Below are positions 7,720 through 15,640 of a stretch of DNA of 49,216 nt, in pieces. Position 1 is the first letter of the stretch, and each line of letters starts with the position of its first letter. A model generated the notes under the pieces. That model was not told the DNA's origin and made no database searches. It saw only the letters and a program-made list of their open reading frames with translations. The stretch covers positions 1-49,216 of the forward strand of contig CADCCW010000024.1 in the NCBI GenBank assembly GCA_902800055.1, in the 5' to 3' direction. A program made the translations under genes and the position numbers. Origin of the DNA: an uncultured bacterium (GTDB lineage: Bacteria; Verrucomicrobiota; Kiritimatiellia; RFP12; UBA1067).

Positions 7720-8889
7720 TTACGCCATCTGCCCGATGTTTTTGGCGATTTCATCACTCGTATCAGTGACCGAACCGACTATCTGGGCGATATCGCTCAA
7801 GCCGGCCTCGATCTGCTGGAGCAGCTGCTGAAGCTCCTCCTCACTCTCATCGAGTCGCTGCTGGAGCTGGGTGATGAACTTCTGCAGCTCGGTCGTGTCG
7901 GCCTTCGCATCATCCGACCTCTTGGTGTAGTAGGTGTTGATGCCGCCGGTGGCGAGCGCGCTCGCGGCGGTCGCGGTGCTGGCGACCGAGATCACGTTCT
8001 GCACCGTCTTGGCCGTCTGCGTCGTCATGCCGAGGATCGTCGTCGCCCCGCTCGCCGCGTTCGCGGACTTGTTCGCCACGTTCGCGGCTTCCGCCGCGGC
8101 CTTGGCGACGTTGGCCGCGCTCGATGCGGCGCTGCTGAAGCCGGCGACCATGCCGCCGATGCTGCACCCCGCGGAAAGCGCGATGATCCCGATGTTGATG
8201 ATGAGCGTGGCCGCGAGCTGAGCGTCGCTCTTGCTCGAGCCGAACGAGCTCTGTATCGACTCGGCCAGCTTCTTGGTTATGGTTTCCATCGCCCCTGTCT
8301 CGTTCAGGGTGAGCGCCGTAACCGCCAGAACCGCGCCCGCGATGGCGAAGCCGGCCGCCGCGCCGCCGGTCACAATCGTCAGCGCAACCGCCGCGACGAC
8401 CGAGAGGATCGCCCCGATCCAGCTGAACGCACGGCTCCACTTGGAGGCGGACTCGGAGTCCTTCATCTTCTTGATGGACTCGTCGATCTGCTTCATGCGA
8501 TCGTCGTGCTCGGCATCAAGGGTGTTCTGCTGCATCTCGATGCGGTCCTTGGCCATCTCCGTCTGCCGCTGCTCGTTGTCGAGCTGCAGGTAGGCGATGA
8601 GCTTCTCGAGATTCGCCTCGCGCGCGGACGGGTCGCCTGGGTTGTCGAGCGACGGCGTGCTTGTGCCGCCGTTGGTCCGGGTGGTGTCCCTGTTGCCGTC
8701 GACGCCGGAAGTGCCGCCGTTGGACACTCTAACGCTTACGCCGGAGATGATGTTCGCAACCTCCCTGAAGAGCTCCTTGGTCTTCTCCGCATCGCCGCCG
8801 GTCAGCTTCGCTACCGTGTTGTCGATGCTCTGGAGGATGTCAGCCGAAGTCCTCTGCGTTGTAGCCGGTGTTGGTGTTATGTCAGACAT
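7720..8889 (-). CDS. sctE: Type III secretion translocator, SctE (YopB/EspD/SseC)-like
   Basis: A 389-residue protein with two hydrophobic regions separated by about 30 residues: IGAILSVVAAVALTIVTGGA onward (about 158-195) and ATLIINIGIIALSAGCSIGG onward (about 227-252). The N-terminal 90 residues are Thr/Ser/Gly-rich and flexible. A coiled coil follows at 90-148 (LQLDNEQRQTEMAKDRIEMQ) and another at 335-385 with leucine-rich heptads. This order is that of YopB, EspD and SseC, the large hydrophobic translocators that insert as a hairpin into the host membrane. The gene follows an LcrH/SycD-type chaperone gene, the normal partner. ATG 8889 is preceded by AAAGGAG and by motif copy 3. No signal peptide is present, as expected for type III export. 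Confidence 0.75.
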   Translation of the reverse strand: MSDITPTPATTQRTSADILQSIDNTVAKLTGGDAEKTKELFREVANIISGVSVRVSNGGTSGVDGNRDTTRTNGGTSTPSLDNPGDPSAREANLEKLIAYLQLDNEQRQTEMAKDRIEMQQNTLDAEHDDRMKQIDESIKKMKDSESASKWSRAFSWIGAILSVVAAVALTIVTGGAAAGFAIAGAVLAVTALTLNETGAMETITKKLAESIQSSFGSSKSDAQLAATLIINIGIIALSAGCSIGGMVAGFSSAASSAANVAKAAAEAANVANKSANAASGATTILGMTTQTAKTVQNVISVASTATAASALATGGINTYYTKRSDDAKADTTELQKFITQLQQRLDESEEELQQLLQQIEAGLSDIAQIVGSVTDTSDEIAKNIGQMA

Positions 8890-8907
8890 GGTTTTTCTCC
8901 TTTCTTG

Positions 8908-8939
8908 CCCTGTCTACACGACAGACTGGAAAAGGTTAC
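8908..8939 (-). promoter_or_regulatory. T3SS-region motif, copy 3
   Basis: Minus strand GTAACCTTTTC, eight bases, CGTGTAGACAGGG, ending 18 bases before the SctE-like start. Its first bases contain the TAA stop of the chaperone gene, so any promoter here overlaps the end of the upstream coding region. Confidence 0.6.
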
Positions 8940-9472
8940 GACTTTTTCGCAAGTTTTTCCTTCGCGAGCTTCGCGTCCTCGGCGGCAAGCCCCTCAAACG
9001 CGTCCTCGCCGATCTGCTCGCGCAGCTTCGCGGCCTTGGCGCGGTATTCGCGGCCGATGTCGGTGTCCTTGGGGCAGAACTCCTCCAGCGCGAACAGCGC
9101 GCTCGCCGCGTTGCGCCGGTCGCCCATCGCCAGGAAGCACTCCGCCGCGTGGAACTGCGGCTTCGGGTTCTTGAGGTCGAGGAACGAGCTGTAGCCGTAG
9201 GACACGATCGCCCCCTGGAAGTCCTTCAGCACCTGCTGCACCGCTCCGAGGCCCATCCAGTACTTCTTGTTCAGGTGGTCGAAGAGGACCAGGAACTGGA
9301 AGAGCTTCAGCGCCTCGTTGAACTTGCCGGTCTGGTAGTAGCCGAAGGCCAGCGAATAGACCGCCTCGAGCTCGGCGTTGGTCACGCCCTTCAGCTGCTT
9401 GAGAGTGGCGTTGTCCTTGATGATAGCCTTCACGCGCTCCGCGATCTGGGCGGCGTCGATTTTCTTCTCCAT
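8936..9472 (-). CDS. LcrH/SycD-type class II translocator chaperone (TPR)
   Basis: A 178-residue protein with three tetratricopeptide repeats at about 45-145: LEAVYSLAFGYYQTGKFNEA, KKYWMGLGAVQQVLKDFQGA and PQFHAAECFLAMGDRRNAAS. These follow the LcrH/SycD/IpgC pattern closely, including the 'YWMGLGA..Q..KDF..A' second repeat. Such chaperones bind the chaperone-binding segments of both translocators in the cytoplasm and often co-regulate the system. The gene lies directly before the SctE-like gene, as in lcrGVH-yopBD and sscA-sseC. Start ATG 9472 follows AGGAG at 14 bases, a little far. The C-terminal 30 residues are Lys/Ala-rich and extend beyond the usual 165-residue length. Confidence 0.85.
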   Translation of the reverse strand: MEKKIDAAQIAERVKAIIKDNATLKQLKGVTNAELEAVYSLAFGYYQTGKFNEALKLFQFLVLFDHLNKKYWMGLGAVQQVLKDFQGAIVSYGYSSFLDLKNPKPQFHAAECFLAMGDRRNAASALFALEEFCPKDTDIGREYRAKAAKLREQIGEDAFEGLAAEDAKLAKEKLAKKS

Positions 9473-9493
9473 TTTCTTGTTCTCCTGTTTTTG

Positions 9494-9557
9494 GTTAGGT
9501 AGTTGGGTAGTTAGGTGGTTAGGTGGTTAGGTGGTTTGAGGGTTGGGTGGTTAGGTG
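9494..9557. repeat. GGTTAGGT-type repeat block
   Basis: About 64 bases made of GGTTAGGTGGTT and GTAGTTGGGTAGTT variants, the same units and orientation as the block at 7579-7615. It fills the gap between the coiled-coil gene and the chaperone gene, so the same low-complexity element has been placed at two junctions of this operon. Confidence 0.7.
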
Positions 9558-9558
9558 G

Positions 9559-10371
9559 CTACGCCTTCACGACCTTCGCCTCGTCCAGCGCCTTGTCGAT
9601 CTGTTCGATGATCTTGTCGAGCGCCTCGCGGATGACGTTCCCGATGTCGGTCGCCTCCGCCCTCTTCTCCTCCATATCGCGCTTCGCGGTGCTGTCCGGC
9701 CGGTCCACGGCGGTCGACGAATCGACCTTGGTGGCGTCGTGCAGCGCCTTGGACACTTCGCTCAGGGTGGACGCCGCGATCGTCTCGCTGCATTCCGCGA
9801 TCCTGGCGTCGATTCCGGCGATCTTCGCGGAAACGGATTCGATGGACGCGTTGACGCTGTCGAGCTTCTCCTGCTCCCGCGCGCGCTGCTCCTTGAGCTT
9901 CGCCACCTGCTCGCGGTGGTCCGCGCCGTCCTGCACCGCCTGCTTCACCTGCCGCTCAAGCGACTCGATCAGCAAGTCGATCTCGGCGATGCGGCCTTCG
10001 GACGCGGCCTTCTCGGCCTTCAGGTCGGCAAGCTCGCCCTCGGACTCGGTCTTCTCGCAATTGAGCGCCTCGATGTCGACCAGGGCGTCCCGCTCCGCCT
10101 GCGTGACGCGGTCCTTCATCGAGTCCAGCACCGTATTGAGGACCGAGATGCGCACCTGGCTGACGCTTGTCTTGGCGTTGTCCGTCTCGTTCTTGAGGTG
10201 GGCGACGAGCGCCTCCAGGTCGGACATCGCGCCGGACGATACCGTCAGCGAGCTGCCGGAGAGGATGGGGGAGGACTTCTTCGCCCCCTGTGCGGAGGGC
10301 GCGTCTTCCTGCGTAGCGGCCGCGGTGGTGGTCTGCGCCGCGATCCGGGATATGTCGAGTTGAATGGCCAT
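9559..10371 (-). CDS. Coiled-coil protein of the translocator operon, possible needle-tip or secreted protein
   Basis: A 270-residue protein without signal peptide or membrane segment. The first 45 residues are Thr/Ala/Ser-rich and flexible (MAIQLDISRIAAQTTTAAAT), as in type III substrates. Residues about 48-190 form long heptad repeats (RDALVDIEALNCEKTESEGE, IDLLIESLERQVKQAV), and a second helical region ends the protein. It is first in the order coiled-coil protein, LcrH-type chaperone, SctE-like, SctB-like, which matches lcrV-lcrH-yopB-yopD, so a tip or hydrophilic translocator role is inferred from position. A regulator or gatekeeper is possible. GAAAGGAG precedes ATG 10371 and motif copy 4 lies just upstream. 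Confidence 0.5.
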   Translation of the reverse strand: MAIQLDISRIAAQTTTAAATQEDAPSAQGAKKSSPILSGSSLTVSSGAMSDLEALVAHLKNETDNAKTSVSQVRISVLNTVLDSMKDRVTQAERDALVDIEALNCEKTESEGELADLKAEKAASEGRIAEIDLLIESLERQVKQAVQDGADHREQVAKLKEQRAREQEKLDSVNASIESVSAKIAGIDARIAECSETIAASTLSEVSKALHDATKVDSSTAVDRPDSTAKRDMEEKRAEATDIGNVIREALDKIIEQIDKALDEAKVVKA

Positions 10372-10388
10372 AGTTGTTCTCCTTTCTA

Positions 10389-10420
10389 CGCGGTATACAC
10401 GTCAGAGCTGAAAAGGTTTC
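10389..10420 (-). promoter_or_regulatory. T3SS-region motif, copy 4
   Basis: Minus strand GAAACCTTTTC, eight bases, CGTGTATACCGCG, 17 bases before the start of the coiled-coil gene. It overlaps the last codons and the stop of the 131-residue gene, so the first half also encodes part of its KPFQL tail. Confidence 0.5.
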
Positions 10421-10797
10421 ATCATCATGCCGAATTTTCGCTGGCGGTTCTCCAGCTCGGCGTCGGTGGAGGGCGGCTCGTCGGGCTGCGGAGGCGGCGT
10501 TTCGGCCGGCGGCTCCTCCCCCGCCAGCGCCCAGCGCTCCAGCGGATCGAGCCCGCGGCGCCTCAGTTCCGCGTTCACGGACTCGATCTGCGCCTCGGAG
10601 AAGTGCATGGCCATCACCTGCTCGCGCGTCAGCCCCTGCCGCTCCAGCAGGCGGTCGGTCTCGGCGATGCGCAGCGCCGCCTGCTCCACGATACGGTTCG
10701 ACTGCTCAATCGTCGTGCGTATGCGGGCAAGGTACGCTTTCGTATCCTCGCTCTTGCCCGGCAGGCCTTTTGAACCGTTATGTTCCGTCGTTTGCAT
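10402..10797 (-). CDS. 131-residue protein of the type III operon, function unknown
   Basis: The protein starts MQTTEHNGSKGLPGKSEDTK and has a helical core (YLARIRTTIEQSNRIVEQAA, about 22-60), a segment RQGLTREQVMAMHFSEAQIE, a Pro/Glu-rich linker (EEPPAETPPPQPDEPPS) and a MMMKPFQL tail. It is first in the apparent translocator operon, after an extended -10 promoter. No membrane segment or signal peptide is seen. It may be a small secreted protein, a chaperone or a regulator; I recognise no family. The weak ribosome site is consistent with low expression. Confidence 0.55.
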   Translation of the reverse strand: MQTTEHNGSKGLPGKSEDTKAYLARIRTTIEQSNRIVEQAALRIAETDRLLERQGLTREQVMAMHFSEAQIESVNAELRRRGLDPLERWALAGEEPPAETPPPQPDEPPSTDAELENRQRKFGMMMKPFQL

Positions 10798-10855
10798 GAG
10801 TTTTTTACGCGCTTGTTCCCCATTTTAAGGTATGGCTAACCTTATAATTACAGTT

Positions 10856-10869
10856 ATTATACCAAAAAA
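10856..10869 (-). promoter_or_regulatory. Extended -10 promoter before the translocator operon
   Basis: Minus strand TTTTTTGG then TATAAT (10856-10861), about 58 bases before ATG 10797. A TTTGCG at 16 bases upstream is a poor -35. The T-run plus GG plus TATAAT form is shared with several other promoters in the window. Confidence 0.55.
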
Positions 10870-10932
10870 CTAAGCGCCGCAAACGAGAAAGTTTGAAAAA
10901 TCCAAAAAATTCTCCGCCGGCTTTCCCGCAAG

Positions 10933-12081
10933 TTACCGCGCGGCGTTGTGGTCGACGGTCCTGAAGTTCCGGCCGTCGCCATCGCGCCAGAAGCGGCCGG
11001 GCTTGAAGTTCCCGGTCCCCAGGCCGTATGCCGTCCCCTGCAAGGTGTAGGAGATGTAGCCGCTCCAGCCGCCCGACGTCTCCTCGGTCGCGGCGCGCTC
11101 GCCGTCGCCGTCGGGGTCGTCGGGGATGTAGTCGGCGTTGAAGCGCTCGGCATTGAAGTCGATCGCCGTCAGGTGCCCGCGCCCGCGGAAGCGCGGCAGA
11201 TGCGCGCAGCCCTCGTCGCAGCAGTTGATCATCGTGAGCGTCTTGGGGCTGCCGCGCTCGAACCAGTAGCCGTAGACGCAGCGCGCCGCCATGCAGCCGG
11301 TCATCACTAGGTGGTCTACCTCGTCGAACACGAAGCCGGTGTGCATTCCGCCCACGTTGACCTCGTTGTAGCGGCTACGCGCGCTTTCGTCGTTGCTCCC
11401 CGGGAGCGAATAGACGCCGATCGACCCCTTCGCCGGCGTCGCCGGCTTCCGGTGCTCGTAGCGGTCGGGGAAGTAGCGCTCGGTGTAGACGCCCACGAGG
11501 TCGAGCTCCATCGAGCCGAAGTGGCGGCCGTCGATGCCGACGAGCGGCTTCGAGGCGTCGTGGAAGAGGATGCGGAAATTGACGAAGTTCACGTTGTTGA
11601 CGTGGGTGTAGGTGTAGGTGTCGCCGGGGCCCTCGGGGATGCGCCCGGCGCCGAAGAACACGCGGTAGACGCCGTTCGTCGCCATCGCGTCCATCGCGCG
11701 CTTGGTGACGTGCAGCGTGGCGCCGCGGTAGGCGCCGTAGACCTTGCCCTCGGTGGTGCCCTTCACCGTCAACACGCGGGTTATGCCGTCGTTGTAGCCG
11801 AAGAGGATGGCGGAGTTCCCCTCGTTCGTGCAGGCGTCGAGCTGGTAGTCGCCGTCCGCGAGGCGCACCGTGCCGCCGTACTTCAGCCGCGCGATCGCCG
11901 CGTTGATGACGGCCTCGTCGTTCGTCCCGGTGCAGACGAAGTCCGCCGCCTGTTTCTCGAACGCGCGAGAATTCGCCGCCGCGACGACGACTTCCGTCGG
12001 CAGCTCGGACTCCGCCGGCGCAACCGCCGCGGCGGTGCCAGCCGCCAGGACGAGGACTGCAAACATAGAGCGTCTTTTCAT
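10933..12081 (-). CDS. Exported beta-helix protein, pectate-lyase-like fold
   Basis: A 382-residue protein with a signal peptide (MKRRSMFAVLVLAAGTAAAV, cleavage likely after the VAPAES region). The segment ADFVCTGTNDEAVINAAIAR followed by GGTVRLADGDYQLD is the typical entry of right-handed parallel beta-helix enzymes of the pectate-lyase-3/GH55 type. Later NNVNFVNFRILFHD, LVMTGCMAARCVYGYWF and LTMINCCDEG are helix rungs. I cannot assign catalytic residues, so polysaccharide binding or cleavage is inferred. The promoter at 12090 lies eight bases from the ATG and no ribosome site is present, so the message should be almost leaderless. It precedes the sigma-fusion and glycosidase genes in map order but is transcribed last among them. 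Confidence 0.65.
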   Translation of the reverse strand: MKRRSMFAVLVLAAGTAAAVAPAESELPTEVVVAAANSRAFEKQAADFVCTGTNDEAVINAAIARLKYGGTVRLADGDYQLDACTNEGNSAILFGYNDGITRVLTVKGTTEGKVYGAYRGATLHVTKRAMDAMATNGVYRVFFGAGRIPEGPGDTYTYTHVNNVNFVNFRILFHDASKPLVGIDGRHFGSMELDLVGVYTERYFPDRYEHRKPATPAKGSIGVYSLPGSNDESARSRYNEVNVGGMHTGFVFDEVDHLVMTGCMAARCVYGYWFERGSPKTLTMINCCDEGCAHLPRFRGRGHLTAIDFNAERFNADYIPDDPDGDGERAATEETSGGWSGYISYTLQGTAYGLGTGNFKPGRFWRDGDGRNFRTVDHNAAR

Positions 12082-12089
12082 AAACAGGT

Positions 12090-12095
12090 ATTATA
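12090..12095 (-). promoter_or_regulatory. -10 box eight bases from the start codon
   Basis: Minus strand TATAAT followed by ACCTGTTT and ATG. Transcription starting 6-8 bases after the hexamer would begin within two bases of the start codon, so this promoter predicts a leaderless message. No ribosome site could fit. Confidence 0.55.
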
Positions 12096-12160
12096 CGCCT
12101 ATAGGTGCATACGCGTCAAGTAGGCGCTGGCGATTCTTTGCCTGCAATATCGGCGCGCGG

Positions 12161-15100
12161 TTAGAACACGCGGATGAAGAAGCCCTGACCGCCGAGAATG
12201 CGGTCGGACGGCGCCCACGGCTTCCAGCCCCAGACAATCCTGTCGTCCGCCCCTGCGGGATGGACATAGGCGCAGTCCAGCAACGCCTTCTGATCAACAA
12301 GCGCCCCGTTGCGGTAGAGTTTCCAGCCGGTGCAAGTGTATTTGTCGCCAGTCGAAGAATCAGTCCATGTCGCATCAGCGCGGAACGATGCTTTCCATCC
12401 CGCCGCGGGATCGACATACACCCGCGGCGAAGGTGTCATACCCCCAGTCACCGCCGGATTCTGGGAGGCGACGATCACCTCGTTCGTCCACTCCTCCTTC
12501 GCAAGCGGCATGAGCGTGATATCGTCATAGCAGCCCGAGGTACTCTCAGTTGAATTGATTGTCTGTTTGATTGTAAACGTCGCCGGCCCCTGCACAAGAT
12601 TGGCAATAGTGTTGTCAGGAACGAACTGCGTCGTTTTGGCGGTGACGTTATTAATCGACCAGACCGTATTCGTCACGCCGTTCTGCGCGATATTGACCTC
12701 GATATTGATGCTCGGGCTGTAGTTTGAGGCCAGGCCATACCTAAATCCCAACCGGTAGCGACCGGTGAGCGGAACGATAATGTCCTGTTCGAAAGACCCT
12801 TCCTTCCAAATAAACCCAGAATACCCGCCCAGGGTAAAGTTCGCATTGGGAGTGAAAAATGTATTGGGCTTCGAAATTCCGTTATTATATACGGCCTTGA
12901 CTGCGTTCACTTTCCAAACGGTCGTTGTCGCAGGCCACACGCCTTTGTTATCGTAAAGATCTCCGACATTGCCAGATGCGATGGACGACCCTTCTTCAAA
13001 CCCGCCATTACCGATGATTGATGCCGGAGTCGAGAACGTCCCATTCACGAAGGCTTCGCCGCCACTGTTGTTGCGCACGCGCAGACGGCAGGCGTAGGTC
13101 ACGTTCATGTCCAACCCGGCGATCGTCGCAGTGTAGATGCCGGGAGCGGAAAGTCCGCTTAGGATCGGTTCGTAGTAATCACCAATCGGCTGGTTCGTCG
13201 GCGCAAAGGCAATTGCGATGTCCACGATTGCATCGGGTGCGCCGAGGGCCGAGAGGTTTAAGTCGAGCGTTACGCGGTCAATGCCCTCACCGCTCGTCGA
13301 AAGCGACAAAGCCGGATTGACGTTGGCCTCGACAAGCTGCAGCGAAATGTCGTCGTAGCAGGTCGCGATGCCGATGTCGGCCGGCGGAATGCCGCGCATC
13401 TGGAACGTCAGGTTGCCAGCCGGCAGCGTAACCTCTTGCTCGCACTGGTGGAGCGTGTAATCCGAGCTATTGCCCGACTCGACGAAAAGCGTGGTCGTGA
13501 CGTCCCCCTCGCTCACCACCTCAACCGCAGTGCTGTGATCCGAACGGTTGTAGTTCTGCGCCGCCGCATACTTGAAAGCGACCTTGTAGGTGCCGTTTAC
13601 CGGCACGGTAATCGACTGCTTAAGATCCTTGTCCTTCCAGATAAAGCCGTAGACGTTGCCCGTAATCAGCCCACTCGCCGAACTCGTCTTGGGGGCGATG
13701 ACGTTTGAGGCGGACGCCCTGGCGCGGTTCGCAACCTCGCCAATCCCAAACCAGGGGCAATCGTTGCAATCCACGACATTCTTGTAGAGACTGGTCGAGA
13801 CCGAGAGGAAGTCGGGGAGTTCGTCAAAGCCGCCGTTCAGCAGCAGCTCCTTCGTCGTCCGGAACGACTTCGCCGCCACAAAGCTGTCCCCAGCAGCGGA
13901 GAAACGCACTTCCAGATCGTATTCTGTGTCGATTTCAAGGCCGGTGACGAGATAGGCAAGCTCCGTCTCCTTGTCGAGTCCAGCGGAGATTGCCGTCCAG
14001 TCGGGGCCAAAGGACTGCCCGTGCTTCACGAGCCGGTAGTCAACCTGGGTGAGATCGTCACCTTGGCCATAGTCGAGCGGTCGCACCTTGACAAGCACGC
14101 GATCATAGCGCGGCAATTTGAGATCGACAGCGCCAAAGGGAGACGAGGCGTCTTTCAGCACCACGGAAACATCGTCGAAGCACACTGTCTTGCTGGTTCC
14201 CTGACCCTCGATCCTCAACCGGTAGCGTCCGGCCGCAGTAATCGTGGCGGTGCCAGTATAGGTGCCGACCGATGCCCCCGGCGAGATATTGCCGGAGGAA
14301 AAGGCCGTTGCCCCCGTCTCGTCGATCATGCTGGCCGTAAGCTGCTCTACATCATCCTTGTCCTCCTTCCGCATACAATGACGGAAGGAGACTTCATACG
14401 TTCCCGCCACCGGCAATTCAAGCGTCTGCTCGACATACTCTGACTTGTATATGGTGAAACAGCGCTCGCCAGTATAGAGCGACGTGTCATTGGGTAGCGG
14501 CGAGCCGCTTCCGGCATCTTTGTCGGTGACGCCGCCCGTCCCTGTCCAGTGTTCGAGCCGAGCCTGCGGGGTGTTGATATTGCCGTATTCGGTTGTGCGC
14601 AGGTTGTACGGGTTGCTGCCGCTACTGATCCAGTAGATGTAGGATTCCTCGAAGCCGCCGTTCCAAACAAAGTTGCCGGCGTCCGCGCCAAAGGCGGAGG
14701 CAACGGGCAGGGTCGCGGCAATCGCGGCGGCGAGAATTGACGGGCGGGTATTCTTGTTCATGGACTGCTCCTCTTGTTCTTGAGAAATCAAAGGTTCGGC
14801 GACCGCTACTTCGGCGGCCATCTCGGGCGGTTCTGCCGAGATTGGCGGCTCTTCCGCCGCCGGTTGCGCTTCCGTCGCCTGATGCTCTTCCGACGCCGGC
14901 TCCGATTCCGCCACCGGCTGGCTCGAAGCGCTCGACTCCACTTTCGCCGCGGGTTCTGCCGCGGAGCGAATCGCCGCGACGCCGACCGCGCCCACTGCGG
15001 CCAGCGCCGAAAGCGCCAGCGCGAGCAGGACTGCCTTCACGCCCGGCCTCTTGACAACGGCACCAAGCTTCACGGCCAGTATCTGGCGGGCATAGTGCAG

Positions 15101-15571
15101 CCGCCACTTGACCGTGCCGACCGGAATGGCGAACAGCCGCGCAATGTCCTTCACCGAGAAATCCATGAAGTAGTGCAGCGTGAGCGTCTTGCGGATATCC
15201 TTCGGCAGCGTGTCGATCGACTCGCGCAGGAAAGTGGCGTCAAGGGCGCTGTAGATGCCTTCTGCCGCCGCCTCGTCGACGCCGTCCGGCACTTCGCCGG
15301 GATAGACGATTTCGGCATTCGACTTCCGGCGGATGTCGTTGGCATGGAGGTTCACCAGAATCTGGCACATCCAGGTGAAGAAGGACGAATGCTCCAAATA
15401 GCCGTCTATGCCCTTGATTACCGCGGCAAAAGTGCGGTTCACCAGCTCCTCGGCGTCGCCTACATCCGGGCAAAAGCGCGACGCCAGCGACATAAGGCCG
15501 ACTTTGTATTCCTCGACCAGCCTTTTTGCGCCGTTCTCGCGGTTTCGCCTAAGCTCCTCGACAATATCCAT
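12161..15571 (-). CDS. ECF sigma factor fused in frame to a membrane segment and an exported multidomain protein
   Basis: One open frame of 1136 codons. Residues about 20-90 are sigma region 2 (DAEELVNRTFAAVIKGIDGY, FTWMCQILVNLHANDIRR) and about 120-165 are region 4 (TLPKDIRKTLTLHYFMDFSV, IARLFAIPVGTVKWRLHYAR). Residues about 178-200 are a membrane helix (AVLLALALSALAAVGAVGVA), followed by an Ala/Glu/Pro-rich linker of about 65 residues. At residue 271 a new signal peptide begins (MNKNTRPSILAAAIAATLPV). The exported part has three NGGF(E/D)-to-CYDD(I/V) carbohydrate-binding-like domains, fibronectin-like linkers, one xCTGWKLY module and a QGFFIRVF end. AAGGAG precedes ATG 15571. It is either a true sigma-membrane-surface fusion or two genes that have lost the stop between them; the internal start at 14761 makes separate expression possible. 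Confidence 0.7.
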   Translation of the reverse strand: MDIVEELRRNRENGAKRLVEEYKVGLMSLASRFCPDVGDAEELVNRTFAAVIKGIDGYLEHSSFFTWMCQILVNLHANDIRRKSNAEIVYPGEVPDGVDEAAAEGIYSALDATFLRESIDTLPKDIRKTLTLHYFMDFSVKDIARLFAIPVGTVKWRLHYARQILAVKLGAVVKRPGVKAVLLALALSALAAVGAVGVAAIRSAAEPAAKVESSASSQPVAESEPASEEHQATEAQPAAEEPPISAEPPEMAAEVAVAEPLISQEQEEQSMNKNTRPSILAAAIAATLPVASAFGADAGNFVWNGGFEESYIYWISSGSNPYNLRTTEYGNINTPQARLEHWTGTGGVTDKDAGSGSPLPNDTSLYTGERCFTIYKSEYVEQTLELPVAGTYEVSFRHCMRKEDKDDVEQLTASMIDETGATAFSSGNISPGASVGTYTGTATITAAGRYRLRIEGQGTSKTVCFDDVSVVLKDASSPFGAVDLKLPRYDRVLVKVRPLDYGQGDDLTQVDYRLVKHGQSFGPDWTAISAGLDKETELAYLVTGLEIDTEYDLEVRFSAAGDSFVAAKSFRTTKELLLNGGFDELPDFLSVSTSLYKNVVDCNDCPWFGIGEVANRARASASNVIAPKTSSASGLITGNVYGFIWKDKDLKQSITVPVNGTYKVAFKYAAAQNYNRSDHSTAVEVVSEGDVTTTLFVESGNSSDYTLHQCEQEVTLPAGNLTFQMRGIPPADIGIATCYDDISLQLVEANVNPALSLSTSGEGIDRVTLDLNLSALGAPDAIVDIAIAFAPTNQPIGDYYEPILSGLSAPGIYTATIAGLDMNVTYACRLRVRNNSGGEAFVNGTFSTPASIIGNGGFEEGSSIASGNVGDLYDNKGVWPATTTVWKVNAVKAVYNNGISKPNTFFTPNANFTLGGYSGFIWKEGSFEQDIIVPLTGRYRLGFRYGLASNYSPSINIEVNIAQNGVTNTVWSINNVTAKTTQFVPDNTIANLVQGPATFTIKQTINSTESTSGCYDDITLMPLAKEEWTNEVIVASQNPAVTGGMTPSPRVYVDPAAGWKASFRADATWTDSSTGDKYTCTGWKLYRNGALVDQKALLDCAYVHPAGADDRIVWGWKPWAPSDRILGGQGFFIRVF
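14759..14777 (-). promoter_or_regulatory. Internal ribosome site and start inside the sigma fusion
   Basis: AGAGGAG lies seven bases before an in-frame ATG at 14759-14761, and the codons after it spell a complete signal peptide. Translation from here would give an 866-residue exported protein (12161-14761) separate from the 270-residue sigma and membrane part. Confidence 0.6.
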
Positions 15572-15640
15572 CCAACCTCATCTCCTTGCTATTAGAGTTA
15601 GTAACCGAATGACTGAATTTGGTTGGGTGAAATTTTCCGC

